Numbered from the stretch's first letter, positions 43,421-53,590 are shown. The stretch is 64,000 nucleotides of DNA from Gracilibacillus salitolerans (GCF_009650095.1 NZ_CP045915.1:868001-932000), one strand, 5' to 3'. Notes: generated from the sequence alone by a model not told the origin. Made by a program: numbers and translations.

Positions 43421-45742
43421 ATGGTGGAACAACAATATCAAACTGCTGAAAAGAAAGCACATACTTATTTTCAAGCATTAGTGAAACAGTTAGAGGAACC
43501 GCGATTTACTGCAAACCTAAAAGAAGATTTGCAAGCATACCAGCGATTGAAAAAATCATCCTTTTTGAATTATGACAATATAGCATTAACGCAAGATCAG
43601 AAATTCCTTCAACAGCTAACGAAAAAGGGAATGCTGGACGATTATTTACACCGGAGTATTTCTTATATTTATTTGCGTGATTTAGGTAGAGATATCGCAT
43701 CACCAACGATGCAACGAAGGATCAAATCTGTAACTGAGGATGTTAAAGCCTATTTGCATCAATATTCGAATCAGGAATTATTCAGTTTGGAGAAGCTGTA
43801 TCGACTTGCGGAGAAAGAATCATTGGAAGCGACCTTCTTTTGGTTAATGAAGAAGTTAAGACACGTGTCCTCACTCATCCCTGAAGGCTTGGACAAAGTG
43901 CATGCACAACGGAAATTAATTAAAATAATAGCCGGAGTATTGATGCATGAAATAGAAGAATTACAGGAAGAAACATCTCAGGAGGTCAGGGCGAAACGCT
44001 TGGACAAGGCGGTCCGGATTGGCTATTGTTATGGACTTACGTATCCATTCATTGACGATTTATTGGATGCCACAGTATTGTCTGCTCAAGAAAAAAGTCA
44101 GTTTGCGGCTCTTATTCGTCACACATTACGGACTGGTGAGATTACTCCTTTTTCAGGATGGGATGGGGATAACAAGGAGATTGTGGAACCAATTTACCGT
44201 GAATTAACGGATGCCTTTATCTATCTGGAGGAAAATCAACAAAAGGACAATCTCGATAATTTTTATCAAAATGCTTATTTGTTTTTCCACGCACAGGAAA
44301 TAGATCGGAATAAGAATCTAGATAACCCCGATTATACGAATGAAGAGTTGTATATTCCGATTATTATGAAATCTTCATCATCGAGAATGATCGTTCGTTC
44401 CTTTCAACTATTTTCAGCGAATGATCAGGTTGAAGAGCACATGTTTTATTATGGGATTTACAATCAATTAGCAGATGATTTGGCTGATATTGATCAAGAT
44501 TTGGCGTCCAATAGTGTCACACCCTATACTTATTTTCTTAAATATCGTCATAAGCGACCGGATTTGATCAATCCTTTCGCAATGTATTGGTCAGTTATCT
44601 CTTATTTAATTCATGACGTTTATAAAGATGACGAGAATACTCGACAAATCATCTTAGATCGAGCTACGAATGGTTTGAAACGAATGCGGAAGCGACTGGG
44701 GAAGCATCAATATAAGGGATTGATGCAAACTTTTTCGATCAATACTTCTTTTGATCTGTTTTTGCAAAAAGTAGTAGAGCGGACGAAGAATGTAGCTTTT
44801 TTTGACAAACTACTCCGTGACAAAATGGTTGAGACATTACAGCAACAAGAAAAAGAGAAAGCGAAATTCCGACAAACACTGGAAGGTGCAAAAGATGTAA
44901 TTAACCAACTTTTAATCGTTAAAAAAACAGATCAGAAGGCTATCATTAACCATTCTATTATGGATGCAGCTAACTACAGTTTACAGGGAGATGCCAAACG
45001 CTTAAGGCCAATTATGACTTGGGTGATGGCGACAGAAGGGTTTGGATTGCCGGGGAAGGATATCATTCCATTACTAAAAGCCATTGAATATATGCATACA
45101 GCCTCTTTAATTTTTGATGATCTCCCTTCCCAGGATAATGCATCAATCCGCAGGGGAAGACCAACATTGCATGAGAAATACAATAGTGCGGTGGCAGAAT
45201 TAACTGCCTTGTGGATGACACAAAAAGCGGTACAGGAACAGACAAAATTACGGAAGTATGAGGCGGACAAAATCTTAGACTTGATATCCTATTCCACACG
45301 GATGACACAAGATATGTGTGTGGGACAGATCATGGATCTCGAGGCAAAAGGAAAAGAGTTGTCTGTTGATGAATTAAATAAACTATGTTTATACAAAACA
45401 GGAATTGGTTTTGAAGCATCGCTGATGATGCCGGCCATTGTCGCGGGTGCACAAGCAGAAGTTACAGAAGCGATTAAGAAATTTACTTATCATGCAGGAA
45501 TTGCTTTTCAAATTAAAGATGACTTGTTAGACCTTGAGGGAGATTCAACCGTATTAGGTAAACAAGCAGGGATTGATAGTCAAAATAACAGTTCTACTTT
45601 TGTCACAGTTTTAGGTGAGGAACAAGCTAAGAAAGAAATGTGGAAACATTATTGTGATGCAATAGAAGCATTAGAGAACTTCCCACACAACATTCCATTT
45701 TTAAAACAACTCATGCATTATATCGTCCAACGAGAAAAATAA
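43421..45742 (+). CDS. Two-domain isoprenoid synthase with C-terminal polyprenyl synthetase
   Basis: 773 residues, about twice a normal prenyltransferase. The C-terminal part (about 490-773) is a complete trans-prenyl diphosphate synthase: FDDLPSQD (D566, D567, D572) then RRGRPTLH, and QIKDDLLD (D700, D701, D704). The N-terminal part (about 1-460) is all-helical and carries its own aspartate-rich pair in the right order: YPFIDDLLD (D212, D213, D216) and YNQLADDLADID (D352, D353, D356, D358), resembling a second class I isoprenoid synthase fold. Products are unknown. Monocistronic; no carotenoid, hopanoid or other terpenoid genes are nearby. Confidence 0.85.
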   Translation: MVEQQYQTAEKKAHTYFQALVKQLEEPRFTANLKEDLQAYQRLKKSSFLNYDNIALTQDQKFLQQLTKKGMLDDYLHRSISYIYLRDLGRDIASPTMQRRIKSVTEDVKAYLHQYSNQELFSLEKLYRLAEKESLEATFFWLMKKLRHVSSLIPEGLDKVHAQRKLIKIIAGVLMHEIEELQEETSQEVRAKRLDKAVRIGYCYGLTYPFIDDLLDATVLSAQEKSQFAALIRHTLRTGEITPFSGWDGDNKEIVEPIYRELTDAFIYLEENQQKDNLDNFYQNAYLFFHAQEIDRNKNLDNPDYTNEELYIPIIMKSSSSRMIVRSFQLFSANDQVEEHMFYYGIYNQLADDLADIDQDLASNSVTPYTYFLKYRHKRPDLINPFAMYWSVISYLIHDVYKDDENTRQIILDRATNGLKRMRKRLGKHQYKGLMQTFSINTSFDLFLQKVVERTKNVAFFDKLLRDKMVETLQQQEKEKAKFRQTLEGAKDVINQLLIVKKTDQKAIINHSIMDAANYSLQGDAKRLRPIMTWVMATEGFGLPGKDIIPLLKAIEYMHTASLIFDDLPSQDNASIRRGRPTLHEKYNSAVAELTALWMTQKAVQEQTKLRKYEADKILDLISYSTRMTQDMCVGQIMDLEAKGKELSVDELNKLCLYKTGIGFEASLMMPAIVAGAQAEVTEAIKKFTYHAGIAFQIKDDLLDLEGDSTVLGKQAGIDSQNNSSTFVTVLGEEQAKKEMWKHYCDAIEALENFPHNIPFLKQLMHYIVQREK

Positions 45743-45749
45743 TAAAAGA

Positions 45750-45818
45750 GGGACATTCACCCTGTCCTCTGACCCAAAGTAGGGTTGAGGACGGGGGGAA
45801 TGTCCCGTTTATTTTTCT
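45750..45818. terminator. Long bidirectional terminator hairpin
   Basis: GGGACATTC (45750-45758) pairs with GAATGTCCC (45798-45806), continuing inward through CCTGTCCTC / GAGGACGG. T-rich on the plus strand after it. It separates the convergent isoprenoid synthase and symporter genes. Confidence 0.85.
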
Positions 45819-47188
45819 TCTCGTTTTATTTTCAAAAATTTATTCGTTTCTGCGACGACAATACCTGAAAGTGCGAGTAGGCCAATTAAGTTTGGAAAGG
45901 CCATTAAGCCGTTCATCACGTCGGAGAAGTTGAATACGACATCTAGTGATACTACTGCACCAATAAAGATAAAGGCGATGAAAATATAGCGATAAACTTT
46001 GACCCCTTTTGCTCCCATAAGGTAATGGACAGATTTCTCACCGTAGTAGGACCAGCCGAGAATCGTAGAAAAGGTAAAGAATAAAATACCAAATGTGACG
46101 ATATAAGAACCTGTTGTTCCTAAGAATTGAGCAAACGATGCACTTGTTAATGCTGATCCATCCAATCCACCATCCCATTGACCTGCCATAACAATGGTAA
46201 TACCTGTAATCGAACAAACAATAATAGTATCAAAGAAAACTTGCGTCATCGAAACCAACGCTTGTCTGGCAGGGTAATCTGTACGAGCAGCTGCCGCCGC
46301 AATTGGGGCAGAACCTAAACCAGCTTCGTTGGAGAATACACCACGAGCCACGCCATAGCGGATTACCGTACCAAGTAAACCACCACCAATAGCACTACCG
46401 GTAAATGCATCTTCAAAAATAAAAGCAACTGCACCAGGGACTAAATCAAAATTTAAAACAATAAGAATAAGTCCACCCAAGATATAAAAAGCACCCATCA
46501 CTGGAACAAAGAAAGCAGTTACCTTACCAATACTTTTAATCCCGCCAATGATAACTAAAGCAGCTAAGATGGTAAAAATAATACCAGTAATAAAGGGACT
46601 AATAGAAAAAGATTCCTCTAAAGAAGATGCCGCCGTATTGGATTGCACCATGTTACCAATACCAAACGCAGCAATGGAAGCGAAAATCGCAAATAATACA
46701 CCTAAAAATTTACCAATCGTTTTGTTTTTAAGCCCTCGTTCTAAGTAGTACATCGGACCACCGGACATTTCGCCATTTTCATTTTCAACACGAAATTTGA
46801 CAGCTAACAATGCTTCTGCATATTTGGTAGCCATACCGACTAATGCGGTAATCCACATCCAAAATACTGCACCAGGTCCGCCCCAAACAACTGCTGTTGC
46901 AACACCGGCGATATTACCAGTACCAATGGTTGCTGCCATTGCCGTCGTTAGTGCTTCATAATGACTAATATCACCTTTTGATGATTTATCCTGGTTTTTA
47001 CTGAAGGATAGTTTTAATGCATAGGGCAGTAGCTTGAATTGTATGAATAATAGACGGAAGGTTAAAAATAAACCAGTACCGACTAGTAAAACAAGTAGAG
47101 GAGGTCCCCATACCCATCCGCCAATCTCACTAAGTATCTCTGCACCTTCTTCATTAATTACTGCCAACCAATCCAACAAAAAATCCAT
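45809..47188 (-). CDS. AGCS family sodium:alanine/glycine symporter
   Basis: 459 residues, about eleven membrane helices, with AGCS signatures: TTAMAATIGTGNIAGVATAV, GGPGAVFWMWITALVGMATKYAEALLAVKFR, GGPMYYLERGL and SNEAGLGSAPIAAAAARTDYPARQ. It imports alanine or glycine (possibly glutamine, as for AlsT) with Na+. GGAGGGATG-type ribosome site on the minus strand. Monocistronic. Confidence 0.93.
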   Translation of the reverse strand: MDFLLDWLAVINEEGAEILSEIGGWVWGPPLLVLLVGTGLFLTFRLLFIQFKLLPYALKLSFSKNQDKSSKGDISHYEALTTAMAATIGTGNIAGVATAVVWGGPGAVFWMWITALVGMATKYAEALLAVKFRVENENGEMSGGPMYYLERGLKNKTIGKFLGVLFAIFASIAAFGIGNMVQSNTAASSLEESFSISPFITGIIFTILAALVIIGGIKSIGKVTAFFVPVMGAFYILGGLILIVLNFDLVPGAVAFIFEDAFTGSAIGGGLLGTVIRYGVARGVFSNEAGLGSAPIAAAAARTDYPARQALVSMTQVFFDTIIVCSITGITIVMAGQWDGGLDGSALTSASFAQFLGTTGSYIVTFGILFFTFSTILGWSYYGEKSVHYLMGAKGVKVYRYIFIAFIFIGAVVSLDVVFNFSDVMNGLMAFPNLIGLLALSGIVVAETNKFLKIKREEK

Positions 47189-47367
47189 TGCACATCCCTC
47201 CCATTATTTTTGTGAAAAGCTTATTATTAAAATTATTCCAATAATAGTGAGAGAATGCAATAGTATAGAGAAAGTTTTTAACAATAAATAAAGTGGGGGA
47301 AATATAAAAGTATACAAAACGTTAAAAACCATTCCGAAACGCTTGTATACTTTCGAATGCCAACCCT

Positions 47368-47604
47368 TTAATAATATTTTGAACTGAGATAAAAAATAAA
47401 CAGAATTAACCCTCCGAAACCAAAAATATATGTTAAAAAGATAGGGTTGAAAAGTATGGGGTGTTTCGATGTTGCTTTTGTATCTGTATCATGTTCCGTT
47501 TTTTGTTGATCGACAATTTTCCCAACCTTCAATGTGTAGAGAAACGAAATAAGCGCAATGATAATACTGATAATTGCTAAGCTTACAATCATAATAAACA
47601 TCAC
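47368..47604 (-). CDS. Small two-span membrane protein, unknown function
   Basis: 78 residues: an N-terminal membrane helix (about 3-25), a polar linker rich in D, T and K, and a second helix (about 50-74). No known domain is evident. AGGTGATG lies over its start on the minus strand. Neighbours give no functional hint. Confidence 0.55.
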   Translation of the reverse strand: MMFIMIVSLAIISIIIALISFLYTLKVGKIVDQQKTEHDTDTKATSKHPILFNPIFLTYIFGFGGLILFIFYLSSKYY

Positions 47605-47751
47605 CTGTCTTTTTCCTTAACTTTATCTATTTGTAACGGTATTATACACAGAAGAAACATTTTTATCTTTTTTGGGCGAAAAAACCCTCACTTTAATAAA
47701 AGAGCCCTTTCTTTTGTAAGTGGTGGGTAGTTCAATTACGTAGAAATATGT

Positions 47752-47782
47752 TATAGTAAAGATAATTAGCAGTAGGTATTAA
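47752..47782 (+). promoter_or_regulatory. fabI -10 box and possible FapR operator
   Basis: TATAGT (47752-47757) is a -10 candidate. Just after it a 17-base element runs from TTAG (47766) to TTAA (47782), the length and position of FapR boxes, which lie at transcription starts of fatty-acid genes in Bacillus. Its core differs from consensus, so this is tentative. Confidence 0.3.
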
Positions 47783-47814
47783 CACCATATATAAAGTATC
47801 AATAGGAGGACGTT

Positions 47815-48594
47815 ATGGAAGATTTATTAAAACTTAAAGGGAAAAATGTCGTAGTAATGGGTGTAGCAAACGAACGGAGTCTTGCATGGGGGGTTGCAAA
47901 ATCACTTCATCAGGCAGGAGCCAATTTGATTTTTACGTATCGTAAAGAACGTTCCTTAGCAAAATTGAAGAAAATGCTAGAAAAAACGGACTTAGAGGCA
48001 AACTTGGTACTTCCATGTGATGTCAACAATGATGATAGTATAAAAGAAGCATTTGGCAAAATTGGCGATGAGATTGGTTCCATACATGGCGTAGTACACT
48101 CGATCGCATTTGCACATGGAGAAGATCTGAAAAATCGTTTTGTTGAAACATCTCGTGACGGCTATGCATTTGCGCAAGATACTAGTGCGTATTCATTAAT
48201 AGCAGTAGCTCGTGAAGCACAGCCTTTAATGACTGAAGGTGGATCAATTATGGCGATGAGTTACTTAGGTGCAGAACGAGTTGTGCCAGGTTATAATGTC
48301 ATGGGAGTTGCCAAAGCGGCATTAGAATCTGCTGTTAAATACTTAGCGATGGATTTAGGGGAAAATAATATTCGTGTAAATGCTATTTCTGCTGGTGCAA
48401 TTAAAACGTTAGCTGCCAAAGGTGTTCCATCATTCAATGAAATTTTACACAAAATTGAAGCAGAATCACCTTTAAAACGAAATGTAACACAAGAAGAAGT
48501 AGGCGACATGTCAGTAGCGATGCTGAGCCACTTATCCAGAGGTGTTACCGGAGAAATCGTTTATGTCGACTCTGGCTACAATATTTTAGGATAA
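47815..48594 (+). CDS. fabI: Enoyl-[acyl-carrier-protein] reductase FabI
   Basis: 259 residues. The NAD-binding start reads GKNVVVMGVANERSLAWG, the active-site stretch YNVMGVAKAALE has the Tyr-x6-Lys of FabI, and NAISAGAIKTLAAKG is the substrate-loop region. It catalyses the last step of each fatty-acid elongation cycle and is the triclosan target. ATAGGAGGACGTT before the ATG is a strong site. Monocistronic and ended by a strong terminator. Confidence 0.96.
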   Translation: MEDLLKLKGKNVVVMGVANERSLAWGVAKSLHQAGANLIFTYRKERSLAKLKKMLEKTDLEANLVLPCDVNNDDSIKEAFGKIGDEIGSIHGVVHSIAFAHGEDLKNRFVETSRDGYAFAQDTSAYSLIAVAREAQPLMTEGGSIMAMSYLGAERVVPGYNVMGVAKAALESAVKYLAMDLGENNIRVNAISAGAIKTLAAKGVPSFNEILHKIEAESPLKRNVTQEEVGDMSVAMLSHLSRGVTGEIVYVDSGYNILG

Positions 48595-48665
48595 CCAAAA
48601 AAGGCCAGGACAGAATCATTCGATTTAAGCAACAATCCCAGGAAGTATTGACCTTATCAGATGAG

Positions 48666-48694
48666 AAAGACCTTCGCGAATGCGAAGGTCTTTT
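48666..48694 (+). terminator. Terminator after fabI
   Basis: AAAGACCTTCGC (48666-48677) with GCGAAGGTCTTT (48682-48693), loop GAAT, followed by T. Confidence 0.92.
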
Positions 48695-48740
48695 ACTTTT
48701 GCAATTTTCGTCCTTGGAAAATGAACTTATCAAACGAAGG

Positions 48741-49089
48741 ATGGACACTTATTCATGAATTTCCTTTCTTGTGTCCTTCACCCCGCTTATGATGGACACT
48801 TATTCATGAATTTTCTTTCCTGTGTCTTTCATCCCGCTTATGATGGACACTTATTCATGAATTTTCTTTCTTGTGTCTTTCATCCCGCTTATGATGGACA
48901 CTTATTCATGAATTTTCTTTCTTGTGTCTTTCATCCCGCTTATGATGGACACTTATTCATGAATTTTCTTTCCTGTGTCTTTCATCCCGCTTATGATGGA
49001 CACTTATTCATGAATTTTCTTTCTTGTGTCTTTCATCCCGCTTATGATGGACACTTATTCATGAATTTCCTTTCTTGTGTCTTTCACCA
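48741..49089 (+). repeat. 51-bp tandem repeat, about seven copies
   Basis: Copies start exactly 51 bases apart at 48741, 48792, 48843, 48894, 48945, 48996 and 49047; the first and last are slightly diverged. Each unit opens ATGGACACTTATTCATGAAT, with the palindrome ATTCATGAAT, followed by a pyrimidine-rich half. As 51 is a multiple of three, one plus-strand frame stays open (a 17-residue period), but no ribosome site or known protein supports translation. The minus strand is stopped in all frames. It fills most of the 48595-49246 gap. Confidence 0.93.
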
Positions 49090-49092
49090 CAC

Positions 49093-49137
49093 TCTCGAAG
49101 ACAAAATTTCATAAAAATCAGGAAAGTGTCTTCGAGA
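49093..49137. repeat. Inverted repeat adjoining the tandem array
   Basis: TCTCGAAGACA (49093-49103) pairs perfectly with TGTCTTCGAGA (49127-49137), with a 23-base loop. It borders the 3' end of the 51-bp array. Confidence 0.6.
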
Positions 49138-49246
49138 ACTTCGCTTGTCAGGGTGTGGTATTAGTCTCCAGTGGCGAGAAAGAATACTTTCCTTTTTAGA
49201 GATATTCTAACACTTACTGTTCCCATCCCAATAAAATTACCTCTTA

Positions 49247-52200
49247 TTAAGCTGACATAGAAGTCTCATCTTTTAAATCCTTTTGTAATTTCTTATTAGA
49301 ACTAAATAATCGGTAGATCGCCGGGATCAATAATAGTGTTATGAATGTAGCGAAAAGTAATCCCGAAATGATAACTGTTGCCATCGGTGCTTGATAGTTG
49401 CTCGACGTTCCTGTTGTAATCGCTAATGGTAACATGCCGGCAGCAGTTGTAAAGCTAGTCATAAAAATAGGGCGCATTCGATTTCTCCCTGCTTCCACAA
49501 GTGCTTCTGTTACGATATACCCTTCTTTTCTTAGTTGTTTTGTTCGATCGATAAACAGGATGGCATTATTGAGAACAATACCAATGAGCATGATGATCCC
49601 CATAGCAGATAATGCACTTAATTCCCGTTGAGTGAAGAATAAACCTAAAATCACACCAACGATCGTCATCGGAATAATCGACATTACAATAATCGGATGG
49701 AATAAATGATCGAATTGCACAGCCATCACTAAATAAACGAGGAAAATGGCAATCCCGATAATGAGTAGAATCTCCATCATTAATTCTTGCTGTTGCTCCA
49801 AATCTCCTGTAGTTTCTATCTGGTAGCTGTCCGGCGTTTCAAAATCAGCAATTAATTGTTGGACGTCGCGATTAACGGAACCTAAATCTCTTCCTTCTAA
49901 TTCAGCAGATATCGTTACATACCTTGTTCCATCATCATGTGTAATTTGATTTGGAATTTCGGTCGTATTTAAACGAATAAATTCAGATAATGTTTTATTG
50001 CCTTCCATTGTCTGTACTTCCATATCCAATAAGGCATCTTTCTTATCTATCTCATTGGCCCATTCTACTTGAATAGGTATCTCTTTGTTTTCTACAACGA
50101 TTTCGTCAATTGGCATATCTAAAAATGCTTGCTCCATATAATTTCTAACATAGAGAGAACTGAGTCCACTATCTCTGATAGCATCGTCTTTCAATTCAAT
50201 TACTTCGTCAAGTGAAGCACGTTCTCCAGAGTGACTAACACCGACAACTCCTGAGATTTCTTCTAATTCACTTGAGAAGTCTGTTGCAATGGATTCGAGT
50301 TCCTTCAATTTATCACCTTTTATCATCACTTGGATTGGCTGTCCACCACCTTCAGAGAAAGTACCTTGCACACTTTTAATCGGTTGTGTGTCTTGCAGCT
50401 CCCGTAACGATTTCGTGATTTCTTCATTGACTTGATTTTGCTCTCTTGTGATGGCATCCCCTGTGGTCAAATTAATAATACTGAACAGTAAGCCACCATC
50501 ATCCATCGCATAGTTCGCTTCTACATCTTGTATCGCTTCTAATTCTCGATTAATCTCTTGTACAACCTCATTTTTTTCAGAGATGGATACACCTGGTTCT
50601 AATTCAATCATTAATTCAGAATAACGGTTATACATATCTGGCATAATTGTCATTGGTATTTTCGAGACTAAGAAGAGTGAACCTGCCAATATAAGAATAA
50701 ACAAGCTAATGATGGCGAAACTATTTCGTTTTTTCTTAACAATCCATTGAGCGAATTTGGTGTAGCTATTTATAATCCAACCATCCTTCGTTCTCGCATG
50801 GTTTTTGCGGATTTTCAAAAAGCGATGAGCGAAAGTTGGAATAACGGTAAAGGAGATAAGCGCAGAGCTGACTAACGTGATGGCAACTATCATCGATAAA
50901 ATGATCATAAATCTTCCGATATCTCCACTGATTAATCCAATGGGTACAAATACGACAATAGTTGTTAACATAGAGGCGATGACTGCGGTTGCTACTTCTT
51001 TTGTTCCTTCCAGTATCGCTTCTAATTTATCAAAGCCTTGTTCTTTCTTGCGATAGATTGATTCAAGAATAACGATCGAGGAATCTACCATCATCCCAAT
51101 CCCTAATCCTAACCCAATTAAAGTTAGAATATTAAAACTATAATCAAAAAGCCACATGGCGATAAAGGTAAGCAAAATAGAAGTAGGAATCGCAAAACCA
51201 ATAATAAAAGTAGCTCTTATATTACGCAGAAAGAGAAACAGGATAAATATCGATAAAATCCCGCCAATGAGAATATTTGCTGTTACTCCGTTAAGAGAAT
51301 CTTCTACGTAATCAGCTTGGGCTACAACCTCGTGTAGTTCGAATCCATTTATAAGTCCTTCATCTCTTATCTCTTTTATTTCAGCACGGACAGCGTGAGC
51401 CATTTCAATTTGGGTAACATCCGCAACTCGACCAATTTGTATCATGATGAAATCCTTTGATCCATTCTTCCAAACGATAGAATTACTTTCTTGCGGCTGC
51501 AGGGAAACTTCTGCAATATCTTTTAATACAATCATTTCATTTTGGCCTTGAATCGGTATATCTTCAATGCTGGAAGTCGAATCTAATGCAGAATGCCATC
51601 TTAAGGATGGGGTATCTTCTTCCCCATCGAATTGCCCAATAGCTGCTTCTTGATTTATTTCTTGAATGGTTGTAATTATTTGCTGGAGATCAAGTTCTTG
51701 CTCCATTATTTTATCTCGGTTAAATGATACAATGATTTCCTGTTTGTAACCTCCCTCTAAAGCAACATCTCTAACTTCTGGGAGGTTCTCTAATCTAGGT
51801 TCCAATATATTCTCAGCAAAATCGGTAATCTCAACCATATCTTCACCAGATAAATCTAGGTAAAATTCATAATCTCCCTCTGTACTAAATTGACCTGCTT
51901 GATAATCCTGAATATTATCATTGCTAGATGCAACAGTATGGATAGTATTTTCTACCTCTTGAAAAACCTCATCCCCTCGGTCTGTTTCAATCGTAATACT
52001 AACATTGCTTCTACCTACATAAGAGGTAGAAGAAACATTTTCTACTCCGTCAATTCCTTTAATTTCATTCTCTAATGGATTGGTAATGGTTTGCTCAACA
52101 TCAAGCGCAGACATATCTCCGGCCATGATATCAACAAATGCCCCGTCCATATTGACTGATGGTAGAAGTTCCCTATCTAACTTTAGAATGGATTGAATAC

Positions 52201-52273
52201 CTAAGACTACAATAAGCACAACAAGCAAACTAACAAGGATTTTCCTTTCGATAATAAATCTTAACCATTTCAA
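49247..52273 (-). CDS. RND-family efflux permease (SwrC/AcrB-like)
   Basis: About 1008 residues: twelve membrane helices and two large extracytoplasmic loops, in the order of AcrB/SwrC (one helix, a porter loop, helices 2-7, a second loop, helices 8-12). Motifs include LGLGIGMMVDSSIVILESIYR and GIVLNNAILFIDRTKQLRKEG. B. subtilis SwrC exports surfactin. No membrane fusion gene adjoins. TTG 52273 is the likely start, since CAGGAGGAGA lies five bases before it and the protein then begins KWLRFIIERK; the upstream ATG at 52315 would add 14 residues containing the site. Confidence 0.9.
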   Translation of the reverse strand: MKWLRFIIERKILVSLLVVLIVVLGIQSILKLDRELLPSVNMDGAFVDIMAGDMSALDVEQTITNPLENEIKGIDGVENVSSTSYVGRSNVSITIETDRGDEVFQEVENTIHTVASSNDNIQDYQAGQFSTEGDYEFYLDLSGEDMVEITDFAENILEPRLENLPEVRDVALEGGYKQEIIVSFNRDKIMEQELDLQQIITTIQEINQEAAIGQFDGEEDTPSLRWHSALDSTSSIEDIPIQGQNEMIVLKDIAEVSLQPQESNSIVWKNGSKDFIMIQIGRVADVTQIEMAHAVRAEIKEIRDEGLINGFELHEVVAQADYVEDSLNGVTANILIGGILSIFILFLFLRNIRATFIIGFAIPTSILLTFIAMWLFDYSFNILTLIGLGLGIGMMVDSSIVILESIYRKKEQGFDKLEAILEGTKEVATAVIASMLTTIVVFVPIGLISGDIGRFMIILSMIVAITLVSSALISFTVIPTFAHRFLKIRKNHARTKDGWIINSYTKFAQWIVKKKRNSFAIISLFILILAGSLFLVSKIPMTIMPDMYNRYSELMIELEPGVSISEKNEVVQEINRELEAIQDVEANYAMDDGGLLFSIINLTTGDAITREQNQVNEEITKSLRELQDTQPIKSVQGTFSEGGGQPIQVMIKGDKLKELESIATDFSSELEEISGVVGVSHSGERASLDEVIELKDDAIRDSGLSSLYVRNYMEQAFLDMPIDEIVVENKEIPIQVEWANEIDKKDALLDMEVQTMEGNKTLSEFIRLNTTEIPNQITHDDGTRYVTISAELEGRDLGSVNRDVQQLIADFETPDSYQIETTGDLEQQQELMMEILLIIGIAIFLVYLVMAVQFDHLFHPIIVMSIIPMTIVGVILGLFFTQRELSALSAMGIIMLIGIVLNNAILFIDRTKQLRKEGYIVTEALVEAGRNRMRPIFMTSFTTAAGMLPLAITTGTSSNYQAPMATVIISGLLFATFITLLLIPAIYRLFSSNKKLQKDLKDETSMSA

Positions 52274-52506
52274 TGGTATCTCCTCCTGGATCATATTATT
52301 TACGATGCTAAACATAGGTAAGTCCCCCTGATAGAAGTATCTTTTGTGGGAATATGTAAGTTATGGACTAACTATTTCTACCTAGCGATTTCATTTTATA
52401 CCGTAATTATCCAATTAGGTATTGTTCTTGAGACGTAACTTTTCTAAGTCTAGAGGCTTAGGAGACATATGCTATACTGAAAGAAAAAGTTTTGGTGGTA
52501 TGAAGA

Positions 52507-53466
52507 ATGAAAAGATTATTACTTGTGATGTTATTGTTTCTAAGTGGATGTTATCAAGCAGGAGACCAAGCGACATTACCATTTAATAAGGCTCCTCAAA
52601 CAGAAAAAGTAAAAAAAGAATTGCTATATCCCGATCGACCATTAGACAGGTTTTGGAACATTACCGAAATCAATTTAGATGCAAGTTCTGTTCTTTTAAT
52701 AAATGCCGATACAGGACATGTTATTTATGAAAAAAATAGTGATATACCATTACCTACAGCAAGCATGTCAAAAATGATGACGGAATTACTTGTTTTAGAA
52801 GCAATTGAGAGTGGGAAATTGGAATGGGGTCGTGATGTAGAAATAAGTGATTATGCATACTCCATCTCCCATCAACCAGGATATGCTTCTGTCGATTTAT
52901 CGCAAGAACTTCATTACACGGTGGCAGAATTGTTCCAGGCTATGGCAATTCACTCAGCCAATGGCGCAACCATCGCATTAGCGGAAGAGATAAGTGGAAG
53001 TGAAGAATTTTTTGTGCAGCAAATGAATAAACGAGCGCAAGAGTTACAGTTGGAGGATACACAATTTGTGAACAGCACTGGATTAGATAATTTGCATTTG
53101 GGAGATTATTATTCTGTTGGCGGTGTAGACGATACGAATACGATGTCAGCACAGGATTTAGTGATACTTGCGGAGCATTTGATTACGACATATCCCGAAT
53201 TGTTGGAGACTGTTAACCAGCCTACATATGTATTAAATAACCGGGAATATGAAAATACGAATGGGATGCTGGAAGGTGATTTAGCTTTCGAAGGTGTGGA
53301 CGGGTTGAAAACTGGATATACCGATCTTGCTGGCTATTGTTTTACTGGAACTGTTGAACGAGAAGGTGTAAGACTAATCTCTGTTGTGATGGGAACATCC
53401 TCAGAAGTCGACCGTTTTGTCGAAACGGCGAGATTATATGAAAAAGCATTTGAGCAGATAGAATAG
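52507..53466 (+). CDS. D-alanyl-D-alanine carboxypeptidase lipoprotein
   Basis: 319 residues. A lipobox (LFLSGC, Cys near residue 15) replaces the usual cleaved signal and C-terminal amphipathic anchor, so it should be tethered through its N-terminus. The penicillin-binding active site is complete: SMSK (S86, K89), SAN (S150, N152), KTG (K268). It trims the pentapeptide of peptidoglycan (DacF/DacA type, MEROPS S11). Promoter-like CTATACT lies upstream at about 52473. Confidence 0.9.
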   Translation: MKRLLLVMLLFLSGCYQAGDQATLPFNKAPQTEKVKKELLYPDRPLDRFWNITEINLDASSVLLINADTGHVIYEKNSDIPLPTASMSKMMTELLVLEAIESGKLEWGRDVEISDYAYSISHQPGYASVDLSQELHYTVAELFQAMAIHSANGATIALAEEISGSEEFFVQQMNKRAQELQLEDTQFVNSTGLDNLHLGDYYSVGGVDDTNTMSAQDLVILAEHLITTYPELLETVNQPTYVLNNREYENTNGMLEGDLAFEGVDGLKTGYTDLAGYCFTGTVEREGVRLISVVMGTSSEVDRFVETARLYEKAFEQIE

Positions 53467-53590
53467 TTTTGAGATAGTAAAGAAGCTGTTCTAAGTGGGA
53501 TCAAAATGATTAATATTTGTTCCGCAAGTAGTAGTTGAGTATAATTGATTTTGTTGATTTTAAACAGAAATAGAAGAAGAAGGCGAAAAA

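Noticed and set aside
48741..49089. CRISPR array
   Set aside because: Head-to-tail units have no variable spacers.
48755..49114. 119-codon open frame of 17-residue repeats over the 51-bp array
   Set aside because: The openness follows from a repeat length divisible by three. There is no ribosome site or protein family, so I annotate the DNA repeat only.
52507..53466. Beta-lactamase
   Set aside because: The SxxK, SxN and KTG motifs, lipobox and layout match DD-carboxypeptidases of the DacA/DacF type, not class A beta-lactamases.
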